From: Rhabdaerophilum calidifontis
GTDB lineage: Bacteria > Pseudomonadota > Alphaproteobacteria > Rhizobiales > Beijerinckiaceae
Assembly: GCF_008641065.1 (NCBI RefSeq)
Contig: NZ_VTRS01000006.1
Coordinates: forward strand, 62,001 to 126,000
Length of the DNA: 64,000 nt
Reading direction: 5' to 3'
Below, piece after piece: positions 27,030-35,324 of the stretch (positions are counted from its first letter, which is position 1; each line of letters opens with the position of its first letter). The notes below the pieces were generated by a model. It was not told the DNA's origin. It did not search any database and was given only the letters and a program-made list of their open reading frames with translations. The translations under genes were made by a program, and so were the position numbers.

Positions 27030-27135
27030 GGCCCGCCCGGTCTCGCCCCGAGGCAAGGCCGGTTCCCGTGGCAATTTCCGGCAGGGGCGGGCGGGACGCA
27101 TCCGGAAAGCCGGCGCTTCGCCATGAAATGGCGCG

Positions 27136-28020
27136 TCACCCGCTGTTGAGCAGCAGGGCGACGCCGAGCACGATCAGCGCGAGCCCGAGGCCCTCGCGAC
27201 GCGATGGGGCTTCGCGGAACATCTTGCCGGAGATGATCCTGGCGAAGAACACCTCGACGAGCGCCAGCGTCCGCACCTTCGCCGCCGAGGTCAGCGCGAA
27301 GCCGAGAAACCACAATTGCGAGGCTGCGGCCCCCATGAACCCGGCGAAGAGCGAGGGGCGCCACAGCGCGAGAATGGCACGCAGGGCGGGCCTGTCGGTC
27401 AGCCCGAGCCAGAGGGTGAGCCCCGCCGATTGCACGAAGAGCCCCAGTGCCAGGATCGTCGAGGCGCGGATGCCGAACCCGCCGGAGGGCAGGGCGCGGA
27501 TGCCGGCGCGAAAACCGATCGCGGCGATCGCGAAGAGCGCTGCCGAGAGCAGGCCGAGCCCGAGCGCCGGCAGGGACCAGCCCTCGCCGCGCCGCTCCGG
27601 CCAGGCGGTCAGCATCACGCCGAAGGTCGCGATCGCGATGGCCGCCGCCATGGCCGGACTCAGCGCATCGCCGAGGACGATCAACCCGAACAGCGCGACC
27701 AGCACCGGCTCGGTCTTGGTATAGGCGGTGGCGACGACGAAGGATTTCGTCTTCATCGCCGCGAGCATCAGGGCGGTGGCGCCGATCTGCGCGAGCGCGG
27801 CGAGGATCACCGGCGGCAGCACCGCCGGCGTGACCGGCGGCACCGTCTCGCCCGTCAGGAGCACCATCCCTGCCAGGAACAGAAGCGCGAAGGGAAAGCC
27901 GAACAGGAAGCGCACATGCGTCGCCCCCGTCACGCCGAGCCGCGCCGTCAGGTCGCGCTGGAGCGCGTTGCGCAGGGTCTGCGCCGCGGCGGCGAGGATC
28001 GTGAAGACGGCCCAGAGCAT
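27136..28020 (-). CDS. EamA/DMT superfamily transporter
   Basis: The 294-residue protein has about ten transmembrane helices in two EamA repeats, beginning directly at a hydrophobic N-terminus. Members export amino acids, nucleobases or other small metabolites; no substrate can be named. It converges with ispH and is divergent from thrB, with 119 bp between the starts. Confidence 0.88.
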   Translation of the reverse strand: MLWAVFTILAAAAQTLRNALQRDLTARLGVTGATHVRFLFGFPFALLFLAGMVLLTGETVPPVTPAVLPPVILAALAQIGATALMLAAMKTKSFVVATAYTKTEPVLVALFGLIVLGDALSPAMAAAIAIATFGVMLTAWPERRGEGWSLPALGLGLLSAALFAIAAIGFRAGIRALPSGGFGIRASTILALGLFVQSAGLTLWLGLTDRPALRAILALWRPSLFAGFMGAAASQLWFLGFALTSAAKVRTLALVEVFFARIISGKMFREAPSRREGLGLALIVLGVALLLNSG

Positions 28021-28052
28021 CGGGAAAAGAACGGGATGGCGCGGCTTGATGT

Positions 28053-28079
28053 TTGACGGGAGGCGGAAACGCGGCGTAT
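28053..28079 (+). promoter_or_regulatory. Candidate thrB promoter
   Basis: TTGACG at 28053-28058 is followed after 15 bp by GCGTAT (28074-28079). The layout resembles the alphaproteobacterial housekeeping pattern TTGACG-N10-14-GCTANAWC, and it lies 60 bp before the thrB ATG. Confidence 0.35.
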
Positions 28080-28139
28080 CACCGGCGTCATGGACCTGTC
28101 ACGCGTCATCTCCGCGGGGAGGGGGCATCGCGCCCGATC

Positions 28140-29105
28140 ATGGCCGTCTACACCGATATCAGCGCCGAGGAACTGGTCGAGTTCCTCAAGGCCTACGATC
28201 TCGGCCCCTTGCTCAGCTTCAAGGGGATCGCCGAGGGCGTCGAGAATTCAAATTATCTGATCGAGACCGGCGGCGGGCGCTACATCCTCACGCTCTACGA
28301 GAAGCGCGTGAAGCCGGAGGAGATCCCCTTCTTCCTCGGCCTGATGGGGCATCTCGCCGATCGCGGCATCAATTGTCCGCTGCCGGTCAAGGCGCATGAC
28401 GGGCAGGCCCTGCGCGTGCTTGCCGGCCGGCCGGCGGCGATCGTCACCTTTCTGGAAGGCGTCTCCTATCGACGGCCCTCGGTTGCGCATTGCGGGGCGC
28501 TCGGCGGGGCGCTCGCGGGCCTGCACGAGGCGGCGCGGGGGTTCGGGATGAGCCGCGCCAATGCGCTGTCGGTCGCCGGCTGGCGGCCGCTGGCCGAGGC
28601 GGCGGGCGAGCGGGCCGAGAGCATCGCGCCGGGGCTGGCGATCGCGATCCGCACCGAGCTGGCCGATCTCGAGGTGCATTGGCCGCGCAATCTCGAAAAG
28701 GGCATCATCCATGCCGATCTCTTCCCCAACAACGTGCTCTTCGTCGGCGACCAGCTTTCGGGGCTGATCGATTTCTATTTCGCGGCCGAGGATGCCTTCG
28801 CCTATGATCTGGCGATCTGCCTCAATGCCTGGTGCTTCGAGCCGGATTTCTCGTTCAATCTCACCAAGGGCCGGGCGATGATCGCCGGTTATCGCGCGCG
28901 GCGCGCGCTCAACCGCGCCGAGATCGAGGCGCTGCCCATCCTGTGCCGCGGCGCGGCCATGCGCTTCCTGCTGACCCGGCTCGTCGATTGGCTCAACGTG
29001 CCGGTGGGGGCGCTCGTCCGCCCGCTCGATCCGATGGAATATTTCAAGAAGCTGCGCTTCCACCAGGGCGTGCAATCCGCCACCGCCTACGGCCTGATGG
29101 AATGA
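28140..29105 (+). CDS. thrB: Homoserine kinase (ThrB, APH-fold type)
   Basis: The 321-residue protein is the choline-kinase/aminoglycoside-phosphotransferase-fold homoserine kinase found in many alphaproteobacteria, not the GHMP type of enteric bacteria. It begins [19 protein letters not shown], has [12 protein letters not shown] for nucleotide binding, and the kinase motifs [13 protein letters not shown] and [10 protein letters not shown]. It phosphorylates homoserine for threonine synthesis; thrC lies 6 kb away in this window. Its stop overlaps the rnhA start (ATGA). Confidence 0.96.
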   Translation: MAVYTDISAEELVEFLKAYDLGPLLSFKGIAEGVENSNYLIETGGGRYILTLYEKRVKPEEIPFFLGLMGHLADRGINCPLPVKAHDGQALRVLAGRPAAIVTFLEGVSYRRPSVAHCGALGGALAGLHEAARGFGMSRANALSVAGWRPLAEAAGERAESIAPGLAIAIRTELADLEVHWPRNLEKGIIHADLFPNNVLFVGDQLSGLIDFYFAAEDAFAYDLAICLNAWCFEPDFSFNLTKGRAMIAGYRARRALNRAEIEALPILCRGAAMRFLLTRLVDWLNVPVGALVRPLDPMEYFKKLRFHQGVQSATAYGLME

Positions 29106-29548
29106 GCGATCCCGTCCTGATCTGGACCGACGGGGCCTGCTCCGGCAATCCCGGCCCGGGCGGCTGGGGCGCGCTGCTGCGCTATGGCGGAACCGAGCGC
29201 GAGCTTTCCGGCGGCGAGATGCTGACGACCAACAACCGCATGGAGCTCATGGCGGCGATCGAGGCGCTCAACGCGCTCAAGCGCCCCTGCACGGTGGTGC
29301 TGACCACCGACAGCCAATATGTCCGCAACGGCATCACCGCCTGGATCCATGGCTGGAAGCGCAATGGCTGGAAGACGGCGGACCGCAAGCCGGTGAAGAA
29401 TGCCGAATTGTGGCAGGCGCTCGACGAGGCCGTGCGCCGCCACCAGGTCGAATGGCGCTGGATCAAGGGCCATGCCGGCCATGCCGAGAACGAGCGCGCG
29501 GATGCGCTCGCTCGCGCCGCGATCGCAGCGCTCGGCCCCGGGGCCTAG
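29102..29548 (+). CDS. rnhA: Ribonuclease HI
   Basis: This 148-residue nuclease removes RNA from RNA:DNA hybrids. The four catalytic carboxylates are visible in [14 protein letters not shown] (Asp9), NNRMELMAA (Glu47), LTTDSQYV (Asp69) and ENERADALA (Asp near 133), and the basic handle [18 protein letters not shown] is present. It is coupled to thrB by a 4-bp overlap, a common alphaproteobacterial pairing. A second RNase H, rnhB, is in the same window at 60.9 kb. Confidence 0.97.
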   Translation: MSDPVLIWTDGACSGNPGPGGWGALLRYGGTERELSGGEMLTTNNRMELMAAIEALNALKRPCTVVLTTDSQYVRNGITAWIHGWKRNGWKTADRKPVKNAELWQALDEAVRRHQVEWRWIKGHAGHAENERADALARAAIAALGPGA

Positions 29549-29559
29549 GCCCGCCTTGT

Positions 29560-30045
29560 CTAGAGCTGGCAGATCAGCGTCGAAGCCGAGGACAGTTCGG
29601 CCTTGCCCGGCGCCTCCTCGATATTGATCTTCCGCACCACCCCGTCCTCGACCAGCATCGAGAAGCGGCGGCAGCGAATGCCGAGCCCGGCCATGGACAG
29701 ATCGACATCGAGCCCGGTCGCCTTCGCGAATTCGGCGTTGCCGTCCGAGAGGAAGGTGATCGCGCCGGCCCCGCCGGTCTCCTTCGCCCAGGCACCCATC
29801 ACGAACGGGTCATTGACCGCGACTACCGCGATCCCGGCGACGCCCTTGGCCTTGAACGCCTCGGCTTCCTTGAGGAAACCCGGCAGATGCGTGTTGTGGC
29901 AGGTGGGGGTGAAGGCGCCTGGCACGCCGAAGAGCACCATCGTCTTGCCGGCGAAGAGATCGGCAGTCGAAACCGGTTTCGGGCCGCTCTCGGTCAGGGT
30001 TCGGAATGTGACATCCGGCAGACGATCTCCGACGGCAATAGGCAT
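29560..30045 (-). CDS. Peroxiredoxin (Prx5/PrxII type)
   Basis: The 161-residue protein has the peroxidatic site VPGAFTPTCHNTHLPGF with Cys49, plus further cysteines at 125 and 159 that could act in resolution. The family reduces hydrogen peroxide and organic peroxides with glutaredoxin or thioredoxin. GGGGAG precedes the ATG at 30045; the frame is open further up but that would add a non-family stretch. It is 55 bp downstream of the DsbD-N-like gene on the same strand, so the two may form a redox operon. Confidence 0.93.
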   Translation of the reverse strand: MPIAVGDRLPDVTFRTLTESGPKPVSTADLFAGKTMVLFGVPGAFTPTCHNTHLPGFLKEAEAFKAKGVAGIAVVAVNDPFVMGAWAKETGGAGAITFLSDGNAEFAKATGLDVDLSMAGLGIRCRRFSMLVEDGVVRKINIEEAPGKAELSSASTLICQL

Positions 30046-30100
30046 GGCGCTCCCCGCTGTTCCGGCGCCTGCAACGTCGCGGCGCCTTGCGGAGTGAGAT

Positions 30101-30937
30101 TTAGGGCAAGGCCGCGAGCCCGTCGAGATCGATGACGCGCTCGAAGGCGCGGTGCCGGTCGCCATAGGTCAGCCGCACCGGGCCGAGGCGCCCCGTTCCC
30201 GGCATCGGCTCGCCCCTGAGCGTGATCTCGGCGAGACCGGTCCCTGCCGGTGCGATCGTCAGCGTTTCCAGGAAGCCGTTCGCCTCGGCGAAGACGGCGA
30301 GTTCGGCCGCATCGCCGGGGAAGGGCAGCAGGATCCGGTATCGCGGCGGATCGCCCGGAAGCCGTGTCGCCGCGAGGGGCGGGGAGAGGGCGGAAGCGGG
30401 TTCCGGCACGCGGCCGCGCCAGAAGGCGAGCGCGGCGGCGCTCGCGGCTTCGGCCGGGCCGGCCGTCGCGGCTTCGAGACGGAGTTCGCCGGAAAGCGGG
30501 ATGCACATCGTGCCGCAGACCGCGAAATCGAGCTTGAGATCGAGCCGGGCCGGCAGCGCCGTCACCTGCGCCTCGATCGGCAGCACCACGCTGGATTTAT
30601 AGCCCCAGGCTCGGCCGCCGGCGCCGTCATCGAAGGTCTCGGGCATCGGGAAGCGGACGGTGACGGCTTCGAGGCCGGATGAGCGCGAGAAATCGAAGAC
30701 CGGCGGCACGCCGGAATCGCCGGGGCTGCGCCAATAGGTCTTGAATCCTTCGGCAAGGCGGATCTCGAGCCCGGCCGAGAGCGGCGCGCCGGGGCGGATG
30801 GGGGTTGCGGCAACGAGCCGCACCTTCGCCTCACGGAAATCCGTCCAGGGCGAAACGATGGCCTCGCCGGCCGCCGCGCATGGGGCGGCAAGGCTGGCTC
30901 CGGCGATCAGGAGGGCGAGAAGCGGAGCGTATCTCAT
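30101..30937 (-). CDS. Exported DsbD N-terminal (alpha) domain-like protein
   Basis: The 278-residue protein has a signal peptide (cleavage about residue 22) and then a DsbD alpha-like immunoglobulin-fold region with KTYWRSPGDSGVPPVFDFS and the cysteine pair in VCGTMCIPLSGEL. In full-length DsbD the equivalent cysteines pass electrons to periplasmic partners; here the transmembrane and thioredoxin-like parts are missing. It is probably a periplasmic thiol-redox or copper-related protein. The neighbouring peroxiredoxin gene is on the same strand, while a DsbA-type protein is at 57 kb. Confidence 0.82.
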   Translation of the reverse strand: MRYAPLLALLIAGASLAAPCAAAGEAIVSPWTDFREAKVRLVAATPIRPGAPLSAGLEIRLAEGFKTYWRSPGDSGVPPVFDFSRSSGLEAVTVRFPMPETFDDGAGGRAWGYKSSVVLPIEAQVTALPARLDLKLDFAVCGTMCIPLSGELRLEAATAGPAEAASAAALAFWRGRVPEPASALSPPLAATRLPGDPPRYRILLPFPGDAAELAVFAEANGFLETLTIAPAGTGLAEITLRGEPMPGTGRLGPVRLTYGDRHRAFERVIDLDGLAALP

Positions 30938-31055
30938 GTCTCCTTATGCCGGAACGTGCCTTCAAGACCGATGAACAAACGCGTGATGCTTGGTTGCCAA
31001 TCCTGGCGCGCGATTTCCCCTTGGCAACCCGGCGCGGGGCTGCGAAGCTTCAACC

Positions 31056-31667
31056 ATGAACCTCGCCTCGCTCCGCCGCGCTGGCCCGCCGGGGTTCCTG
31101 GACGGGCAGATGCTGATCGCCATGCCGGGCATGCCCGATGAGCGTTTCAGCCGGACCGTGATCTATATGTGCGCGCATTCGAACGAGGGCGCGATGGGGA
31201 TCGTCGTGAACCGGCGCGCCCGGCACATTGCCTTTCCCGAATTGCTTGTTCAGCTCGACATCATCGCCAAGGATCAGGCGATCCGGCTGCCGCGCCGCGC
31301 GGAACGCGTCGCGGTGCTCTCGGGCGGCCCCGTCGAGACGACGCGCGGCTTCGTGCTGCATTCGACGGATTTCATCATCGAGGATTCGACCCTGCCGATC
31401 GCCGAGAATATCGGGCTGACGATCACCGTCGATATCCTGCGCGCCATCGCGCGCGGCGAGGGGCCGGAAAGCGCGGTTCTCGCGCTTGGCTATGCGAGCT
31501 GGGGCGCCGGCCAGCTCGAGCACGAGATCCAGTCGAATGTCTGGCTGCATGGCCCGCCGGATACGGGCATCGTGTTCGGCGGCGACCATGAAGGGAAATA
31601 CGACCGCGCCCTGCGCGCGCTCGGCATCGATCCGGCCTTCCTGTCGCAGGAGGCGGGGCGGGCCTGA
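31056..31667 (+). CDS. yqgE: YqgE/AlgH family protein
   Basis: The 203-residue protein matches the DUF179 family: [53 protein letters not shown] and [14 protein letters not shown], which are contiguous blocks given separately. The family is widespread and its function is unresolved. It is divergent from the DsbD-N-like gene. The stop codon lies inside a perfect 19-bp tandem duplication (31650-31687). Confidence 0.93.
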   Translation: MNLASLRRAGPPGFLDGQMLIAMPGMPDERFSRTVIYMCAHSNEGAMGIVVNRRARHIAFPELLVQLDIIAKDQAIRLPRRAERVAVLSGGPVETTRGFVLHSTDFIIEDSTLPIAENIGLTITVDILRAIARGEGPESAVLALGYASWGAGQLEHEIQSNVWLHGPPDTGIVFGGDHEGKYDRALRALGIDPAFLSQEAGRA

Positions 31668-31687
31668 GGAGGCGGGGCGGGCCTGAG
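31650..31687. repeat. Perfect 19-bp tandem duplication over the yqgE stop codon
   Basis: A 19-bp unit (beginning GAGGCGGGGC) at 31650-31668 is repeated exactly at 31669-31687. The first copy contains the TGA that ends yqgE; the second repeats the last codons and stop in the space before the convergent EAL gene. It is probably a recent slippage event. Confidence 0.9.
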
Positions 31688-31689
31688 CC

Positions 31690-34575
31690 TCAGCCGTTGA
31701 TGCCGATCAGCTTGCGCGTCTGGTCGAGATTGATCGCCGGCCCGAACACGTAACCTTGCGCGAATTCGCAGCCGAGCTGGAACAGTTCGACCGTATCCGC
31801 CTCGGTTTCGGCGCCCTCGGCGACGATCGTCATGCCGAGATCATGCGCGAGCCCGACGATCGAGCGCAGGATGAGCGGGCGCTTGCCGCTGTCGTCGTGG
31901 CGGACGAAGCTCTGGTCGATCTTCAGCGTGTCGAAGGGGAAGCGCTGGAGATAGGCGAGCGAGGAGAATCCGGTGCCGAAATCGTCGAGCGCGAGGCCGG
32001 CGCCCAGTTCCCGGATCTTGTGCAGCATCTGCGCGGCGTATTCCGGGTTTTCCATCACCAGCGTTTCGGTGATCTCGAGCTTGAGCGAGCCCGGCTGGAC
32101 AGGGTAGCGGATCAGGACGTTCTTCACATCCGCGAGCAGGTCGTTGCGGATGAGCTGGCGGCTCGAGACATTGACGGAGGCGAAGATCGGCGGATCGACG
32201 ACAAGGTTCTGCTGCCAGAGCAGCAATTCCCGCGCCGTGGTCTCGAGCACGAACAGGCCGAGTTCGACGATCGTGCCGGTCTCCTCGGCGATCGAGATGA
32301 ATTCCGAAGGCGGAAGCCGGCCGAGCCGGGGGTGGTTCCAGCGCACCAGCGCCTCGAACCCGGCGATCGAACGGTCCTCCAGCCGCACGATCGGCTGGAA
32401 CTGCACCTCGAGTTCCTTGCGCTCGATCGCCTTGCGCAGATCGGCCGCGAGCGCAAGCTTGTCCTGCGGCACCGCGCGCATCGAGGCACGGTAGACCTCG
32501 ATCCGGTCGCGGCCCGTGCGCTTGGCATGAATCGCCGCCAGTTCCGCGTTGCGCAGGAAAGCCTCGCGATCGGCGAGCCCGGCCTCGTCGAGAAAGGCGA
32601 CGCCGACCGAGCCGGTCAGGTAGATCTGCCGTTCGCCATGGGTGATCGGTGTGGAGACCGCCCGGCGCACCAGGTCCGCCATCGCCATGATGCGCTGCGG
32701 CTCCTGCTCCGAGACGACGACCAGCACGAATGTGTCGCCCGAGAGCCGCGCCAGCGTGTCGCCCGGCCGGACGACGCGCGCGAGCCGCCGCGCGATCGTC
32801 AGCAGCACCATATCGCCGGCATTGACGCCGATCTGCTCGTTGACCTGCTTGAACCGGTCGACATCGACGAGAATCAGGCTCGGCTTCGGCGTGCTGCCGC
32901 CGGAAGCCGGCCGCGCGGCGCCGTTGAGGTGCCGCGCGGCGGCCAGAGCGGTTTCGAGCCGGTCGAGCAGCAGGCGGCGGTTCGGAAGCCCGGTCAGGTG
33001 GTCGTGGATGGCGTCGTGCAGCAGCCGCTCCTGCTGCATGTGCAGCGCGGTGACATCGGCCAGCGTCCCGACAACCCGGACCACCTCGCCCTCGCGGTTG
33101 ACGACCGGGCGGGCCTTGAGGCGATACCAGAGGATCGAGCCGTCCCGCGCGACGAAGCGCAGATCCTGCGCCAGCCGGCCGCGCCGCTGTTCGATCAGCG
33201 CGTTGAGCAGGGTGCGGTAGCGGTCGCGGTCGACATGATGGATGACATCGATCAGCGCCGCCGCGCGCCCGTCGAGTTCACCGCGCTCCAGCCCGAGATG
33301 CATTTCGAGTTCGGGGCTGACATGGAGATGGTCGTCCCCGACATCCCAGTCGAAGACGAGGTCGCCGCCGCCGAGGAAGGCCAGTGCCTTGCGTTCGGAA
33401 TCCGGCACCGCGCCGGTCGCGACCGCGCTCGAGGAGAATACGTTCTGCATCACCGTGAAGCCGATCAGCAGCACGATCAGCACCAGTCCGCCGAGCAGCG
33501 CCGGTGCCGCGATGTCGTTGACGATCTGCCCCGAGACGACGAGCCCTGCCGCCACTACCCAGACCAGCAGCATCAGCCAGGTGGGGACCAGCATCGTCGC
33601 GCGGTCATAGCCGTGCAGCGCCAGGAACACGATCAGCACGAAGCCGATCACGGCGATCGCTGCCATCGAGATCCGGGCGATGCCGGAGGCCACCGCCGGA
33701 TCGATCGAGGAGAGGGCGATCAGCACCGCGAGCAGCCCGAGCCAGACCAGAGTGATATGCGCGTAGCGCGCGTGCCAGCGGTTGAGATTGAGATAGGCGA
33801 AGAGGAAGACCAGCAGCGTGCCGCCGAGCACCGCCTCGGCGCCGGCGCGGTAGATGTTCTCGATCTCCGGCCGCAGCCCGAAGAAGCGGCCGATGAAGCC
33901 GAAATCGATGCCGAGATAGACGAGCACCGCCCAGGCGAGCGCCGCCGCCGCCGGGAAGACCAGCGCCGCCCGCAGCGCGAGGACGATCGTCAGGAAGATC
34001 GCAAGCAGCGCCGCGATGCCGGTGACGATGCCGCGATAGAGCGTCAGCGAATTGAGCTTGTCCTTGTAGGCATCCGGATCCCAGAGCGTGAGTTCCGGCA
34101 GCCGGTTGCCGCGCAGCTCCGCGACGAAGGTGACGATCGCGCCGGGGTCGAGGGTGATCAGGAACAGGTCGGCATCCGAGGAATCCTCGCGCTCCGGCCG
34201 GAAACCGTGGCTCGCGGTGATTGCCTCGATCCGCGATGCGGCGAGATCGGGCCAGAGCACGCCCGAGCCGGCGAGCTTGAAGCGCGGCGCCACCAGAAGC
34301 CGCTCGACCTGTTCGTTCGATTCATTGGCGAGCGCGAAGGCGATCCAGCGCGGCCGCGAACCCGGCTCGCGCGCCTGGACCTCGATCCGCCGCACGATGC
34401 CGTTGGCGTCACGCGCGGTCTGGATCTCGATCCGGTCATCGCGCGATTGCTGCGCCTGCGTCAGCGGCAGGAGATCGATCGCCTCGACCTGCGGCACGAC
34501 GCGCACCGCCTCGAGCGCCCGTGCCGCGCCGGGCGCGAGAAGAAGCGCGCAGAGCAGCATGAGCACCGGCCCCAT
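31690..34575 (-). CDS. 7TM sensor with PAS, degenerate GGDEF and intact EAL domain (c-di-GMP phosphodiesterase)
   Basis: From the ATG at 34575 the protein is 961 residues: signal peptide (1-21), a periplasmic beta-rich domain (to about 175), seven or eight membrane helices (180-378), a PAS domain (400-507), GGDEF (520-700) and EAL (720-955). The GGDEF signature reads SGDTF (612-616), losing the glycine and the glutamate needed for catalysis, so it is unlikely to make c-di-GMP. The EAL part keeps EALVRW (741-746), Asn802, the ITE segment, LDDFGTG (863-869), Lys885, AEGAET and Gln940, so it should hydrolyse c-di-GMP to pGpG. An ATG at 34659 is an alternative start. It overlaps no neighbour and is last in a minus-strand run. 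Confidence 0.92.
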   Translation of the reverse strand: MGPVLMLLCALLLAPGAARALEAVRVVPQVEAIDLLPLTQAQQSRDDRIEIQTARDANGIVRRIEVQAREPGSRPRWIAFALANESNEQVERLLVAPRFKLAGSGVLWPDLAASRIEAITASHGFRPEREDSSDADLFLITLDPGAIVTFVAELRGNRLPELTLWDPDAYKDKLNSLTLYRGIVTGIAALLAIFLTIVLALRAALVFPAAAALAWAVLVYLGIDFGFIGRFFGLRPEIENIYRAGAEAVLGGTLLVFLFAYLNLNRWHARYAHITLVWLGLLAVLIALSSIDPAVASGIARISMAAIAVIGFVLIVFLALHGYDRATMLVPTWLMLLVWVVAAGLVVSGQIVNDIAAPALLGGLVLIVLLIGFTVMQNVFSSSAVATGAVPDSERKALAFLGGGDLVFDWDVGDDHLHVSPELEMHLGLERGELDGRAAALIDVIHHVDRDRYRTLLNALIEQRRGRLAQDLRFVARDGSILWYRLKARPVVNREGEVVRVVGTLADVTALHMQQERLLHDAIHDHLTGLPNRRLLLDRLETALAAARHLNGAARPASGGSTPKPSLILVDVDRFKQVNEQIGVNAGDMVLLTIARRLARVVRPGDTLARLSGDTFVLVVVSEQEPQRIMAMADLVRRAVSTPITHGERQIYLTGSVGVAFLDEAGLADREAFLRNAELAAIHAKRTGRDRIEVYRASMRAVPQDKLALAADLRKAIERKELEVQFQPIVRLEDRSIAGFEALVRWNHPRLGRLPPSEFISIAEETGTIVELGLFVLETTARELLLWQQNLVVDPPIFASVNVSSRQLIRNDLLADVKNVLIRYPVQPGSLKLEITETLVMENPEYAAQMLHKIRELGAGLALDDFGTGFSSLAYLQRFPFDTLKIDQSFVRHDDSGKRPLILRSIVGLAHDLGMTIVAEGAETEADTVELFQLGCEFAQGYVFGPAINLDQTRKLIGING

Positions 34576-34727
34576 GACGCGTGAAGACAGGCCCCGTTCC
34601 GCCCCGGAGAATCGGGCCGGTTGATTACCGGTCGGGACGCAAACCTGGAGCGCGCGCATGGCTGAGGAGTAACGACGGGGTTGATGGGGAGCAAGCGGAG
34701 AAGGCGGAGCGGAGCACCGATCCCCCG

Positions 34728-35324
34728 CTATTCCGGGCCGGGATCGGATCGCAGCAGCGCGAATGTCAGATGATCCCGCCGCGTGCCGGCGATCGCGAGA
34801 TAGCCGCGGGCGAAGCCCTCGCGCCGGAATCCGGCTTTTTCAAGAACGCGAATCGAGGCGGCATTCTCCGGCAGGCAGGCGGCCTCGATCCGTTCGAGCG
34901 CCAGCATGGCGAAGGCGTGGCGGCACAAGGCCGGAACCGCGCGCGACATATGGCCCTGTCCGGCATGCATCGCGCCCATCCAATAGCCGAGCGAGGCGCT
35001 CATCGCCGCCCGGCGCCGCACATTGGAGAGCGTCAGCCCGCCGAGAAGCGCGCCGCTTGCGCGGTGGAAGAGAAAGAATGGATAGGCGCTGTCCGCCGCG
35101 ATCTCCTCGCGATAGCGGGCGACGCGGCGGCGGAAGGCGCGCTCGGTGAGGTCATCCGCCGGCCAGAGCGGCTCCCAGGGTTCGAGAAAGGCGCGCGAGG
35201 CCGCGCGAACGGCCGACCAGGCGGGAAAATCCGCCGCTTCCGGCACGCGCAGCCGCAGGTCGCCGGCCTCGATCAGGAGCCCTTCCGGCCGCACCAGGCT
35301 CGGCGCGCCGAACAGGCGGATCAA
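34728..35324 (-). CDS. GNAT family N-acetyltransferase (RimJ/RimL-like)
   Basis: The 198-residue protein has the GNAT fold with LGYWMGAMHAGQGHMSRAVPAL as acetyl-CoA binding loop and LERIEAACLPENAASIRVLEKAGF, the C-terminal segment of RimJ-type ribosomal-protein acetyltransferases. The N-terminus has the LVRPEGLLIEAGDLRLRVPEAADFPAW layout. The substrate is unknown. Its ATG overlaps the thrC stop by 4 bp, so expression follows threonine synthase. Confidence 0.9.
   Translation of the reverse strand: MIRLFGAPSLVRPEGLLIEAGDLRLRVPEAADFPAWSAVRAASRAFLEPWEPLWPADDLTERAFRRRVARYREEIAADSAYPFFLFHRASGALLGGLTLSNVRRRAAMSASLGYWMGAMHAGQGHMSRAVPALCRHAFAMLALERIEAACLPENAASIRVLEKAGFRREGFARGYLAIAGTRRDHLTFALLRSDPGPE

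Noticed and set aside
31756-34584. A 942-codon plus-strand frame opposite the EAL gene
   Set aside because: Antisense shadow; Arg/Asp/Glu-rich composition without domain signals, while the minus strand has full PAS-GGDEF-EAL motifs.
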